Below, one piece after another: positions 37,066-47,620 of a DNA stretch of 64,000 nucleotides. Location: NCBI RefSeq assembly GCF_900890425.1, contig NZ_CAAHFG010000001.1:1550001-1614000 (forward strand), in the 5' to 3' direction. Every line of letters begins with the position of its first letter. Position 1 is the first letter of the stretch. The stretch comes from Pontiella desulfatans (lineage in GTDB: Bacteria; Verrucomicrobiota; Kiritimatiellia; Kiritimatiellales; Pontiellaceae). A program made the position numbers and the translations under genes. A model generated the notes under the pieces. The model saw only the letters and a list, made by a program, of their open reading frames with translations. It ran no database searches and was not told the origin of the DNA.

Positions 37066-39079
37066 GGAATCGCTCAAAAAACTGGCCGTCCATATCGGGC
37101 AGATCAAGGCGTTGAAACTATGGCGTCAATACCAGCTGTCCGATGCATTCGGAAGACGGGATATAGAGGCTTTGATCGAGTTGCAGCTCCATCAGAAATA
37201 TGGCGAGGATCCGCTGCGCGATGAAAATGGATTGCAGGTGCCGCCGGAAAATGACGCAGCAGGTGAGTATGAACTCGGGCAGGTTTTGAACTATGAAAAA
37301 GTCCTCCATCCGTTCGGAATCCGGGAGGATGAATTTATCCAGCACATGGCGATTTTTGGGCGGAGCGGGGCAGGTAAAACCAATACGGTAGCCCTGCTCA
37401 TAAAAGAGCTGGTTCGTCACAAAAAACCGTTCCTTATATTTGACTGGAAACGGAACTATCGAGACCTGTTGGCGCACGATGTTCCACTGGAAGTTTACAC
37501 CGTCGGAAGGCCAGTTCATCCGCTCTATTTTAACCCGCTGATTCCACCCCCTGGAACCGATCTAAAAGTGTGGTTAAAAAAACTGATCGAGATTATATCC
37601 CACGCCTACTTTTTAGGAGAAGGAGTTATGTTTATTCTGATGGAAGCTATCGATGCCGTTTACTCAAAATTCGGGTGCTATGGAAATGCTCCCGAGCGCT
37701 ATCCAACTCTGAAGGATGTACTTGAGTTTTTGGAAAAGATGCCGGTGAAGGGCCGGAAGGCTATGTGGCTCGATTCCACCATGCGGGCGGTTCAAAGTTT
37801 ATGCTTTGGACAGGTGTCCGACGTCATCAATACCGACTCCCAAACCGGGGTGCAGCAACTGCTCGATAAGAACGTTTGCCTTGAGCTCAATTCGCTGGCG
37901 CAAAACGAAAAAACATTCCTGATCGAAACACTGATGGTGTGGATACACCATTGCCGAATGCTTGAGCCCGACCGGGAAACATTCAAGCACTGCATCATCG
38001 TGGAAGAGGCGCACAACATACTGACGAATACCGGAAAGGAAACGGTCATCGATCTGATTCTGCGGGAGATCCGGGAGCTCGGTGAATCCATCGTGCTGAT
38101 AGACCAGCATCCGAGCCAGATATCGGTTCCAGCCCTTGGAAACACATATTGTACCATCGCGCTCAATATGAAACACAGCAAGGATATCAACTCACTCGCT
38201 GAGATGATGCGGATCCCGAAAGAGAACCGCGAAACGCTGGGCCTGCTGCCCATTGGTCATGCGGTCGTGAAACTCCAGTCGAGGTTCATCCATCCATTTG
38301 AAATCCAGATTCCGAAAGTCGATCTCGATAAAGGATCGGTCTCCGATGCGTACCTATCGCAAATTTATGGATCCTATTCCAGCGATTCCACATCAAAGGG
38401 CAACCATAATGCCGGTTCCAGTGAAAAGGAACCCATTCCCGAAAACCATAGAATAGAGAAGCATTCTACTGGAACAGGTCTATCTGAGACCGAAGAAGTA
38501 TTGCTTAAGGATATTCGTAAGCATCCTTTTGATGGAGTTGTTAAACGATATTCAAGATTGGGGATCAGTCGAAGGCGGGGGAACCATGCCAAACAGGGAC
38601 TTATTGAAAAAGGAGTAATCCAGCCCGTTGACGTCCCTACAAAAACCGGCAAGGTCGTCCTCCTCGACTTCACCCCCGCCATGCGCGAATCCATGAAGCG
38701 GAATGGGATTAAAGTCACCAAGCGCAAGGAAGGTGGAATCGTTCACAACTATTGGAAAAACGGAATCCTTAAGCAGCTCGAAAAAGACGGATGGACTGTC
38801 GAACTCGAAAAACCTATAGGCAATAATATGGCCATTGACCTCTACGCTGAAAAAGCTGGTAAACGCATTGCAGTCGAAGTCGAAACCGGCACCCGCGGCG
38901 CTGAGAACATAGAAAAACTGATACCCTTGAAGCTTGATCGCATCATCAGTTTCAGTACGACAAACGAATCTAAGATCAAAACATTGCGGGATCTCAGTAC
39001 CCGATCAATCCATTTAAACAACCTGAAGATCCAAGATCCAAGCTCATGGGACCGAAAGAATGAATTGTGGATCAAATGA
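37055..39079 (+). CDS. HerA-like ATPase 2 with nuclease-like C-terminus, 674 aa
   Basis: Walker A is FGRSGAGKTNT and Walker B is CIIVEEAHN, with the ILIDQHPS block typical of HerA/FtsK motors (here VLIDQHPSQ). An N-terminal helical region and a mid-protein winged helix (YSRLGISRRRGNHAKQGLIE) precede a C-terminal domain with AIDLYAEKAGKRIAVEVETG, a PD-(D/E)xK-like layout ending ExE. It has the same three-part architecture as the minus-strand protein at 14042-16105, though the sequences have diverged. DNA translocation for transfer or replication is likely. Confidence 0.82.
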   Translation: MTFEESLKKLAVHIGQIKALKLWRQYQLSDAFGRRDIEALIELQLHQKYGEDPLRDENGLQVPPENDAAGEYELGQVLNYEKVLHPFGIREDEFIQHMAIFGRSGAGKTNTVALLIKELVRHKKPFLIFDWKRNYRDLLAHDVPLEVYTVGRPVHPLYFNPLIPPPGTDLKVWLKKLIEIISHAYFLGEGVMFILMEAIDAVYSKFGCYGNAPERYPTLKDVLEFLEKMPVKGRKAMWLDSTMRAVQSLCFGQVSDVINTDSQTGVQQLLDKNVCLELNSLAQNEKTFLIETLMVWIHHCRMLEPDRETFKHCIIVEEAHNILTNTGKETVIDLILREIRELGESIVLIDQHPSQISVPALGNTYCTIALNMKHSKDINSLAEMMRIPKENRETLGLLPIGHAVVKLQSRFIHPFEIQIPKVDLDKGSVSDAYLSQIYGSYSSDSTSKGNHNAGSSEKEPIPENHRIEKHSTGTGLSETEEVLLKDIRKHPFDGVVKRYSRLGISRRRGNHAKQGLIEKGVIQPVDVPTKTGKVVLLDFTPAMRESMKRNGIKVTKRKEGGIVHNYWKNGILKQLEKDGWTVELEKPIGNNMAIDLYAEKAGKRIAVEVETGTRGAENIEKLIPLKLDRIISFSTTNESKIKTLRDLSTRSIHLNNLKIQDPSSWDRKNELWIK

Positions 39080-39770
39080 TAAACTTCAACTTTTGGTTCA
39101 ACGAGCGTAAGCAGCGTTGTTTTGACCTATTGAACCACTCTTCCTCTATACTCCGGTCGGTTAACTCGCATCAACCGGAAGCTTCATATAACCTTGTGTA
39201 GATTTCAGATGTCGTGGGGATTTGTAAATTGGACGTAGTTTAGGTGGTTGCTAGAGTGCTATTTCCCCCACGAAAGGTGGGTGAAATAAGAATTTGTTTT
39301 CAGATAGCCTGAACCGGGGTAGTACGAAACACTAATTGCATCCAATCGGGCCGACCACGCCAACAATATTGCTCAGGGATTGTTTTCTCGTTGCCTGTGC
39401 GTATAGCAAAAGAAGGAATTGTTGCCACGTCTTGAACGTTTTGGCGTAACGGTCTGCATCATGCATTTTGACCGATTTTTCAAATATATGTCTCGGAATG
39501 AAATAGACCAACTATCCGCGCAAGATATTGGATTTCGATACTGCAGAAGAACGGTTTATTCAGGAGCTGGCAGCATGAGGCAATCGTCGGCAAACAAAAT
39601 ATGGCATTTTAATTTACAGTCTACCTTCCGAGTCGTCTATATTTTCAACTATTTACCGGACACCAGTGTTATGATATATTGTTTTAAAATAGAGTGGTCA
39701 ATCTATCGCCTAGATTGGCGGGAAGCTATATTAAGCATTCCATATTGCTGAGAAGCATGAGTTTAAAAAA
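39080..39770. other. Border region with no supported gene
   Basis: This 690-base stretch separates accessory DNA from chromosomal genes. Its base composition is irregular and it holds only a poor frame (39419-39751, TTG start, no ribosome site). I searched by eye for a second copy of the tRNA-Gly 3' sequence and did not see one. It may be the right edge of the integrated element or decayed sequence. Confidence 0.4.
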
Positions 39771-42700
39771 GTGAATCACAAAATTTCCATCGTCTATTTG
39801 TACTGCCTATGTGTAGCTGCCTTGACCTTCAGTGCCTGGGCCGTTCAGCCCTACCAACCTCAACCGGTCCCTGCCGCGCTTGGAGAGATGTGGCGCTGGC
39901 ACCATATCGAAGCGCTGGATCAGGAAGGGTTCCGGTGCATGGCGACCACTCCGGACGGGGCGATCTGGTTTGGCGTCAATAATGGTTTGCTGCGTTATGA
40001 CGGAACCCAATGGAAACGGCATGATTTGGAAAACGGATTTGTAGACACTCCCGTTCAACAACTGGCCGTTGCAAAGGATGGGACTGTTTATGCATTGAGC
40101 CGCGGCATCTTGTTTCGATATGACGGTAAGCTTTGGAAGAGGACCTTCCCGCCAGAGGGCAAGAGCATAATTTTGACCTTCTTAATGCCTGCTAACGATG
40201 GAGGAGTATGGCTTGGCTCGACCCGGGGACTTTTTCATATAAACGAAAACAACATCAAACTGATTACAGAGCCCAGGCATGTTAATGGGGCGAAAAAACT
40301 GTTGTCCGACCTTGTCACCATAGAGGTTCTGCCGAACTTGCAAGGGCCGGATGGGGATGTAATGGTTGGTTTGTTCGAGAACGATGATGGCGTTTTAACC
40401 ATTGGCTACACGTCGGGTTGGTTCGTGCAGATCGATACCCAACGCCCCCTGAGCGAACCGGGTGCTTGTCGTAGTTTAAAGAGTTCAGGGAATGTGAGTC
40501 TTAATCAGGTCGTCAGCATGCTTGAAATGGATGATGGTCAGATCTGGGCAGGCTTTGGGCCGAATGTGTACATCATGGATATATCCAGGGGGATGAACAC
40601 CCATTGGCCCTTATCCGAATCGGACTCCGTTGAACAAAATACTTATGCCTTAGTCCGGTCAGCCGAGGGAGAGCCCATTATCGCGTCCCCCTCTCAGATA
40701 TTCTGCAGATCCGGCGATAGGTGGGAATCCTTCAGGTATCCGGGCCCGGATAGCAGCAGTTTGCCGCTCATGATGGTCGATGAGGGCCAGAATCTATGGG
40801 TAGGGAAGCTTCATGGGAAAGTGTATCGAGTGGACCTTTCCAACGAGCGGTGGCAAACCATGGAGGGCCTCATTTTTCAGGGTGAAGACCGGCTTGGGGC
40901 ACAGTGGTTCCTGGATGTTGAGGGTCATGCAGTCCGTCTTCACGAAGGGAAATGGGATCTGTATAATCAGGGGGATGGTTTAATTGACACCCCGGTAGGC
41001 CTGCTTTGCAATCGAAGCGGCCCGGTCTGGGTTGTTGGGAGTCATCAAGGCCAGGCGGCCTCAGCGTTTCTTGATGAACATGGACGCTGGCAGCGGACGA
41101 TTCATAAGGACCTGCCTTTGCATATCAGCCCGTCATCTCTTTTTGAGGATTCGCAGGGAACTATATGGTTCGGGGCTTACCGTGGTTTACCCAAGGATAC
41201 AGGGGGGGTTGTTTGGGCGGAACCGGATGGGGCGAGCGGATACCGATTCAAACATAGCCAAAAACCGAACAGGGCCTGGCATATAAGGGAGCTTCCCGAC
41301 CGAAAAATGGTTATAGGTGCATATGCATTATGGGCGTTAAACGGCTCATCGCCCAGCCGCATTGCCAATGAACATGCCGGACCTGGTGAAAAGTATCTTG
41401 CCATGGACTGTGCGGAGGATGGCAGTTTATGGGTCGCCCCCGAGGGCCTCGGCGTGCATCGCTTCAGGGAGGGCGAATGGACCCGCTACGCGCGGCAGGA
41501 TGGATTGACCGATAATATGGTCGTTGCGTTGCTGGGCCGTGGTACCGACGACGTCTGGGCCTTAAGTGCGAATGGATTAAGTTATTTCGACGGGTATGGT
41601 TGGACGCCCGGCATTTACGGGTCTTTCTTTCCGGGGCTTTTTCATCTTGAGGGTTCAGTGCATGAATCAAAGGATGGCAGCCTTTGGCTCAACTATGTCT
41701 CGCCTTCCTGGTTTCTTCGAGCTGAGTCAAGATATCAGCTGGAGTCCAATGTCACCTTTAAATCGATTCGCTGCCGCCCAGCCTCCCTGCCGCCTGACAC
41801 GCAAATCATTGATTTCATGGAGCGGGTGGCTTTACCGGGCAGCATGACTATTCGCTGGCAGGGAACTTCGCCTTGGCAGCAGACGGAAGATCAAGAGCTG
41901 TATTATTCCTGGCGGCTCGATAATCAGGATTGGAGTGCGTATGCATTAAACCGCGACGTGACGCTGCGTTCCATGAAGCCCGGAAGGCACACGTTTGAAG
42001 TCCGGGCGCGCGATTATGATTTGAATGTGGACCCCACTCCGGCAGTAATCTCGTTTGTTGCGATTGCTCCCGTCTGGCAGCAGGCGTGGTTCATACTTTT
42101 GGTCTGTTTGGTCATTATTCTGATCATCATGGTTTTGAGATCATACAAGCATCGCCTGGTGACCGATCAGCAGCACAAAACAGAACTTGAACGTGTGAAA
42201 CTCCGCTTTTTTACGAGCATTTCCCACGAACTTCGAACGCCGCTTACCGTGTTGCTTGGCCCGCTTCAAGGTCTATACGAAAAGACGCAGGACCCCGATA
42301 TCAAGAATAGACTCCGCATGATGATCCGGAATGGCGAAAAATTGCGGACCTTAATCAACCAAATCCTGGACTTCAGAAAACTCGAAGCCGGAAAGATGAA
42401 AATCAGCTGGAGCTACGGCGATTTTATTCAATCGGCACAAGCCGTTTTTGATTCGCTGCTGACCTATGCGGAAATGACCTCGGTAACATACGCTTTTGAA
42501 GCGCCGAAAACCTCGTGTATGGTTTGGTTCGATTATGATAAACTGCAAATCCTGCTGAGCAATCTGATCTCAAATGCCATCAAATACACCCCGTCTGGCG
42601 GCAGCGTAAAAGTGATGCTGTGCATTGACTATGAAAAGGATGCGGCCGGAATCGCGGTCCCGACTTCAGTAGTAATCCGGGTTGAAGATACCGGGCCCGG

Positions 42701-43760
42701 TATTTCTGCGGAAGACCAGGAGCATATCTTCGAGCGGTACTACCGCTCGGACTCAAATGAAAACAAAGGATCCGGGCTGGGACTGGCGTTGGTCAAAGAG
42801 TTGACCCAATTGCTCGGCGGCTCCATTTTGGTCGAGAGTCCGGTTACAGCGGACCGGCAGGGAACCGGGTTCATTCTTCAGCTTCCCATCTATGCAGAAG
42901 CTCCCGAGGGGGCACACCCTGCTCATATCCAGACCGAATATAATCTCATGCCGTCTGAAACCTTGGCTGGTTCCTCGAACGGTGAGCAAACCACAAAACC
43001 CACCCTCCTCGTCATTGATGATGACAAGGATATCCGTTTATTCGTGCACATGGAGCTGTCCCCGCTCTACGACATACACGAAGCGGGAAATGGAAGCGAA
43101 GGATTGGAGCGGGCTTCCGAACTGATGCCGGATCTTATTATTTCTGACGTCATGATGCCGCTGATGGACGGAACGCAACTGTGTGCCGAACTTAAATCGA
43201 ACCCTTTAACGAGCCATATTCCCATCATTCTGCTGACCGCCCGCACGGCACAGGAGCACGAATTGGAAGGACTAAAGGCCGGTGCGGATGCCTACGTTAC
43301 GAAACCATTCGCCATTGACCTGCTAAAAGCACGGATTGCTGCGCTTCTGGAGTCACGAAAAGCCATGCAGGAGCGTTTCCGCCGGGAAATCCAGCTGGCT
43401 GATTTTGACGTCAGCATCACCTCCATCGATCAGGTATTCCTTGAACGAGCGGTTAACATCATCAAAACCCAAATGGATGACTGGGAATTCGGCCCCGCCC
43501 AGCTTGCCCGGGAATTACACATGAGTGAGCGGAGTATACAACTTAAAATAAAGGCGATAACTGGAGAAACACCGAGCCGGCTGATCCGGCTTATACGCCT
43601 GAAGTGTGCAAAAAAAATGCTGGAAGAAGCGCAGCCCCGCATGACCGTTGCCGAGGCCGCGACAGCAGTGGGAATCATTGATGTGAGCTATTTCGGAAGA
43701 GTTTTCAAAATAGAGTTCGGCCAAACACCGTCATCGGTGTTGGCAAACAATAAAAAGTAG
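39771..43760 (+). CDS. Hybrid two-component sensor/AraC-type regulator, 1329 aa
   Basis: The chain senses a periplasmic ligand and controls transcription in one protein. Order: signal segment (KISIVYLYCLCVAALTFSAW), a beta-propeller of regulator-propeller repeats (about 40-690; e.g. DGAIWFGVNNGLLRYDG), a Y_Y_Y domain (about 690-765), one membrane helix (WFILLVCLVIILIIMVL), HisKA (SISHELRTPLT, His about 818), HATPase (LLSNLISNAIKYTP, DTGPGIS, GSGLGLAL), receiver (Asp about 1125 in ISDVMMPLMDG) and AraC HTH. The start is GTG at 39771, because the upstream ATG at 39757 is out of frame. Such regulators usually control nearby polysaccharide-use genes. Confidence 0.93.
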   Translation: MNHKISIVYLYCLCVAALTFSAWAVQPYQPQPVPAALGEMWRWHHIEALDQEGFRCMATTPDGAIWFGVNNGLLRYDGTQWKRHDLENGFVDTPVQQLAVAKDGTVYALSRGILFRYDGKLWKRTFPPEGKSIILTFLMPANDGGVWLGSTRGLFHINENNIKLITEPRHVNGAKKLLSDLVTIEVLPNLQGPDGDVMVGLFENDDGVLTIGYTSGWFVQIDTQRPLSEPGACRSLKSSGNVSLNQVVSMLEMDDGQIWAGFGPNVYIMDISRGMNTHWPLSESDSVEQNTYALVRSAEGEPIIASPSQIFCRSGDRWESFRYPGPDSSSLPLMMVDEGQNLWVGKLHGKVYRVDLSNERWQTMEGLIFQGEDRLGAQWFLDVEGHAVRLHEGKWDLYNQGDGLIDTPVGLLCNRSGPVWVVGSHQGQAASAFLDEHGRWQRTIHKDLPLHISPSSLFEDSQGTIWFGAYRGLPKDTGGVVWAEPDGASGYRFKHSQKPNRAWHIRELPDRKMVIGAYALWALNGSSPSRIANEHAGPGEKYLAMDCAEDGSLWVAPEGLGVHRFREGEWTRYARQDGLTDNMVVALLGRGTDDVWALSANGLSYFDGYGWTPGIYGSFFPGLFHLEGSVHESKDGSLWLNYVSPSWFLRAESRYQLESNVTFKSIRCRPASLPPDTQIIDFMERVALPGSMTIRWQGTSPWQQTEDQELYYSWRLDNQDWSAYALNRDVTLRSMKPGRHTFEVRARDYDLNVDPTPAVISFVAIAPVWQQAWFILLVCLVIILIIMVLRSYKHRLVTDQQHKTELERVKLRFFTSISHELRTPLTVLLGPLQGLYEKTQDPDIKNRLRMMIRNGEKLRTLINQILDFRKLEAGKMKISWSYGDFIQSAQAVFDSLLTYAEMTSVTYAFEAPKTSCMVWFDYDKLQILLSNLISNAIKYTPSGGSVKVMLCIDYEKDAAGIAVPTSVVIRVEDTGPGISAEDQEHIFERYYRSDSNENKGSGLGLALVKELTQLLGGSILVESPVTADRQGTGFILQLPIYAEAPEGAHPAHIQTEYNLMPSETLAGSSNGEQTTKPTLLVIDDDKDIRLFVHMELSPLYDIHEAGNGSEGLERASELMPDLIISDVMMPLMDGTQLCAELKSNPLTSHIPIILLTARTAQEHELEGLKAGADAYVTKPFAIDLLKARIAALLESRKAMQERFRREIQLADFDVSITSIDQVFLERAVNIIKTQMDDWEFGPAQLARELHMSERSIQLKIKAITGETPSRLIRLIRLKCAKKMLEEAQPRMTVAEAATAVGIIDVSYFGRVFKIEFGQTPSSVLANNKK

Positions 43761-44309
43761 GCATGTCCCGAAAATTGGGTTGGTTCGCCGCGATTTTGAG
43801 CATCCACCCTGCTCGTAAATCACACCGTTCCGCTTGAGTGCATTGATCGAATTCAACCTCTCACCGCAGTTTTACTGCCAACCCCAGCTGTTTGGACCCC
43901 AAGCGACCTTTCACGATGTAAAAGGTTTAAACCCCGTATAATTAATGCGTTTATTAGAATTTTTTGTGTAGGGCGCGCCTATCGATGGGTGGCTTGAAAT
44001 CGGTTCGAACGGGATGCCCATCGCGGGTTGTGTTCGCCGATGGGAGAGCCGCAAACTGAATGTTCGAAAATCGAAAATAAATCAGCTGTTTACTTCAAAA
44101 ACCCGGAAAACGAGGGAAAAAAGGCCCTGATTTCGGTTGAGTCCGAATATTCATTCGGCTGAGTGGGAACCCAGGATCCGGTTTTTGCTCATATTGGGTC
44201 TGATAGAAATAGCTGGAAGGTTCATTTGCAAACTGATGTCGGGTTGATCCAGCAATAAAACCCAAGGAAGCGAGTGAAATAAATAAGTAAAAACACGGAG
44301 GCAGAAGAG
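43761..44309. other. Intergenic region without supported gene
   Basis: About 550 bases with only a weak inverted repeat (CCCATCG/CGATGGG near 44018-44044). The last 20 bases hold the ribosome site CGGAGGCAGAAGAG of the next gene. A promoter regulated by the upstream hybrid sensor is expected here, but I cannot point to it. Confidence 0.4.
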
Positions 44310-46619
44310 ATGAATGGAATGAAAAAAATAAAAGCAAAGGCCTTATTGGCCTTGGCGGCAGGTGTGCTCGGCGCACATGCCCAGACCACAACGAACGCAA
44401 AGAGGAATGGAAGCCACGTAATTCAAGGAGATTTTTCAGATGGGAGTCCAACTACATCTCTACTAACTAACAGCAACAGCAAACGAGTCGGTAATGGGGG
44501 CACCCCAGTGCGTATGAACGTGCCTGTATGGGGGCTGGATCTTCCGCCGATTCCGCCCGGAGAAACACTTACGGCCGCAACCTTTTCGGTAGATGTGCTT
44601 TCGATAAGCGGCGCTCCCCTGTTTTTCGATGTTGTGTTCAGCTTGATGAATGCCACCGATATATCACAGATCGGCTCTGCCGAGTTTGTGGCGGCATCGG
44701 CTCCACTGGGCACGGTTCTTTCGAATGGCTACGTATTTGCCCAGCTAGACGAATCTGAAATACCAGCGGGTGAAACGTTAGAGGTGCCTGTGACGGGCGC
44801 GGCATTGACCCAGCTGAGTTCATTGTATGATGCGTCCGGTAATCCGACTCAAAGTACGATCTGGTTCCGTCTGTCGCCCAGTATCACTAATTCGGCTAAC
44901 GGGGGCGATCGGATCCAGTTTGCCGATGACCCGCTTGATTCTAATGCGGCCCTCTTCGGGCTGGAACTGGATTGGGGTGTGCAGCCGGAAGATGTCTATT
45001 ATGTTGCATCGACACCGACCAACTGGACCGCCGGTTCTGCATGGAGCGACGGCAATCCCCCATCAAGCATCAATAATTATATTGTAACCAACAATGTGGC
45101 TTTGCAAACACCGTCCACCACCGCGACCTTCCCGGGAGCGTCTCTTGATCTGGTCGGCTCGCAGACCGTGGAGCTGATGGTTTCCGGGGCCGATGTAATT
45201 ACTTTCCCTCTGCTTGATCTGGGCAGCGATGTTCTCCGAGCGGGGGTAGTGGATGCCGGGGAAGCAAAGGTGGATGGGACGATCAATGTATTTGGTAATC
45301 CCACGTTGGCCGGTGCCACGAATGAGACGCGGGACCTGCGTGTGCTGGCTCTGGTTACTGGGGTATCTACCCTGGAACTGTCCGCACCCACCAAAACCGT
45401 CTACATCGACAATACGGCCAATACCTTTGGCGGAACGTGGAACGTGACCGGCGGTACCGCCGAGTTTGCCGCTCCCGGCGCGGTCGGTCCGTCCGGCATT
45501 CAGGTGCAGAGCAATGCAACGCTGCGCATCCTGGGCAACTGGGATGGCCTGGCCTCCGGCGAAACCCTGACCGTTGCCGACAGTCCGTCCGCTTCGGTGG
45601 TCGTGGGCGCAAATGCATGGAGCGTGTCGGCTCTTTCGATCGGCACCAATGATGTTGCCTCAGGTGCCGTCTATACGCTGGCTGAACTGAACGCGATGGG
45701 TTCCAACGCGGTATTTGCCGGCACCACCGGTACCATCCAGGTGGGGGCGCTGCCGCCGCCGCCCCCGGAAGATCTCATCGTTGGTATCGATACGTTTGAT
45801 AGCACCTCCGCTCCAACCCCAACCTTTACGGGGGCAGGTATAACGGCTTCCGCCACGGCTTTCTCCCCGGACGGAATTTGGAACAACTCTGTTGGCGAAG
45901 CTCGTGGTTCCAGTAAAGACGGGACATGGGGAACCTTTGATGGTAACGGGAATCCGGCCAGCACGAGTACCACTCTAGGGGTTGACTGCATCAGTCTGCT
46001 CAATGGTAGGAACGGTCAGATCACGTTATCGATCACGAACAACGGGCCGAGCGATATCAACCTGGGTGCGATTCACTTTGACGCCCTTGCGTTCCGCGCC
46101 AAAGCAGCACGTACCTATGCGGTGAACGTACTGACTGGCAGCGATATCACGGTCGGTAATGTCTTTACTTCAGCTGATCAAGCGATCACCGAGTTGAATG
46201 GGACTGCAGGCCTCAAGCTCGATGATTTGGATCCCGAGACCCATGACCAGCACGATGACATCGACGTTTCCCTGGCCGGTATTGCTGACAGCACACTCGA
46301 AGTGGGTGGGGTCGCCATCATTGAACTGGCCTTTTCGGGAGGCATTCCCGGCAACAGTGGACATCATCTGTGGGTGGACAATCTCGGAATTTCATCTACG
46401 GCCGATACGGTGGTTGAGCCGCCGGAGCCGCCGGTAATGGGTTCGGAAGTGTCGGGCGGAAACATGACCATTACCTGGACATCGGACGGTTCGTTCAAGT
46501 TGCAGACTCGCGATAGTCTTACCACTGGCGACTGGATGGATGTGCCTGGTGCAACCTCCAGCCCTGTCGTGGTTCCAGCCACCAACGATGTTGAATTCCT
46601 GCGTCTGATTGAACAATAG
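44310..46619 (+). CDS. Secreted modular protein with shared C-terminal modules, 769 aa
   Basis: Signal peptide KALLALAAGVLGAHAQ at the N-terminus. Residues about 25-210 resemble the following PEP-CTERM protein (VIQGD...NVPVWG...). A beta-strand-rich part follows. Residues about 490-700 (IDTFDSTSAPTPTFTGAGIT to HHLWVDNLG) recur almost unchanged in two further genes. The last 60 residues (LQTRDSLTTGDWMDVPG...FLRLIEQ) are a common extracellular C-terminal module. There is no PEP-CTERM. Exact role unknown; probably surface or carbohydrate binding. Confidence 0.75.
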   Translation: MNGMKKIKAKALLALAAGVLGAHAQTTTNAKRNGSHVIQGDFSDGSPTTSLLTNSNSKRVGNGGTPVRMNVPVWGLDLPPIPPGETLTAATFSVDVLSISGAPLFFDVVFSLMNATDISQIGSAEFVAASAPLGTVLSNGYVFAQLDESEIPAGETLEVPVTGAALTQLSSLYDASGNPTQSTIWFRLSPSITNSANGGDRIQFADDPLDSNAALFGLELDWGVQPEDVYYVASTPTNWTAGSAWSDGNPPSSINNYIVTNNVALQTPSTTATFPGASLDLVGSQTVELMVSGADVITFPLLDLGSDVLRAGVVDAGEAKVDGTINVFGNPTLAGATNETRDLRVLALVTGVSTLELSAPTKTVYIDNTANTFGGTWNVTGGTAEFAAPGAVGPSGIQVQSNATLRILGNWDGLASGETLTVADSPSASVVVGANAWSVSALSIGTNDVASGAVYTLAELNAMGSNAVFAGTTGTIQVGALPPPPPEDLIVGIDTFDSTSAPTPTFTGAGITASATAFSPDGIWNNSVGEARGSSKDGTWGTFDGNGNPASTSTTLGVDCISLLNGRNGQITLSITNNGPSDINLGAIHFDALAFRAKAARTYAVNVLTGSDITVGNVFTSADQAITELNGTAGLKLDDLDPETHDQHDDIDVSLAGIADSTLEVGGVAIIELAFSGGIPGNSGHHLWVDNLGISSTADTVVEPPEPPVMGSEVSGGNMTITWTSDGSFKLQTRDSLTTGDWMDVPGATSSPVVVPATNDVEFLRLIEQ

Positions 46620-46760
46620 GGTATAGGGATTCCTCGCAATGGCGGGGCGGCGGATGCCTGATTCTACAAGGTTGAACCCGTCCCGCCATATAACCATTGA
46701 GAATTTAGTTAAGAAGCATCCCACAGAGGGGATGCCGCAGGTAAACAAAAGGAGAAAAAA

Positions 46761-47507
46761 ATGAAGAGAACAATAAAAGTAATGACTACGTGCAGCATGG
46801 TTGCATTTGTAATGGCAATGGGTGCGCATGCCGGAATGGTTTCAGGCACTCCATCAAGCTATGGTGTGATCCAAGGTGACCTTCAGAACGGTGGTCCGGA
46901 TGCGTGGAAGCCTAGTGACGGCAACGCCGACCGTGTGGGGGCAGGCGGGACTAGTCCCAACCAGGTTATCAATGTGCCGGTTTGGGGGTTCGCCCTGCCC
47001 ACCCTTGCGGCTGGTGAACAGATTGATGCGGTCAACTTCGGATTCACGATGACGGGCACCCCGATAACGTCGAGCGCAACGTTCGATGCGGTGATCAGCC
47101 TGATGAATTATGACCAGTTCACCGACTTCAGCACGGCGGATTATTCAGGGGATATCGGTGCCCTGGGCAATGGAACCTTGGTGGCTACTTTTAACAATAC
47201 GGATCTCGCAGCCAACTCGGTGGAGAGTTTTGCGTTGACCGGTGCTGCCCTGACTCTGTTTAAGAGCTTCTACGACGCATCCGGAAATCCTCTCCAGAGC
47301 GACGTCTGGTTCCGTATTTCGCATGACGGCCCTTGGCCCAGTCCTTACCCAACCAACGACCGCTACAATTTTGCGGACGACGGCACAGGAAATGTCACCC
47401 GCACGTTGGATATCACAACATCTGTAATTCCGGAACCCGGTACGCTGGGGTTGGTGGCGGCGTTTGGTGGCGGCGTCCTGTTTATCCGCCGCCGTTTCAT
47501 GATGTAG
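46761..47507 (+). CDS. PEP-CTERM secreted protein, 248 aa
   Basis: Signal peptide (MVAFVMAMGAHA), a jelly-roll-like body and a C-terminal sorting signal: VIPEPGTLGLVAAFGG followed by a hydrophobic helix and RRR. PEP-CTERM proteins are processed by exosortase and displayed on the surface, often in matrix-forming bacteria. The body is related to the N-terminal half of the 769-aa protein upstream (VIQGD, RVGAGGT, NVPVWGF). ATG behind AAAAGGAGAAAAAA. Confidence 0.85.
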   Translation: MKRTIKVMTTCSMVAFVMAMGAHAGMVSGTPSSYGVIQGDLQNGGPDAWKPSDGNADRVGAGGTSPNQVINVPVWGFALPTLAAGEQIDAVNFGFTMTGTPITSSATFDAVISLMNYDQFTDFSTADYSGDIGALGNGTLVATFNNTDLAANSVESFALTGAALTLFKSFYDASGNPLQSDVWFRISHDGPWPSPYPTNDRYNFADDGTGNVTRTLDITTSVIPEPGTLGLVAAFGGGVLFIRRRFMM

Positions 47508-47533
47508 CTCTACGCATGAAATGCATTTAAATA

Positions 47534-47558
47534 GGGGGCTTTACAGCCCCCTTTTTTT
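47534..47558 (+). terminator. Intrinsic terminator
   Basis: GGGGGCT-TTAC-AGCCCCC followed by seven T, 27 bases after the PEP-CTERM gene. Confidence 0.9.
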
Positions 47559-47620
47559 GATAGTACTGAATACATATAGGTCAATAGGGTCAGAGTAGGC
47601 GAATTGTCCGTTTTCTTATT

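Noticed and set aside
39419-39751. 110-codon frame in the border region
   Set aside because: TTG start, no ribosome site, irregular composition, no motif. Left as unassigned sequence.
39080-39770. Right attachment site
   Set aside because: No copy of the tRNA-Gly 3' sequence could be seen here, so I do not place the right end of the element.
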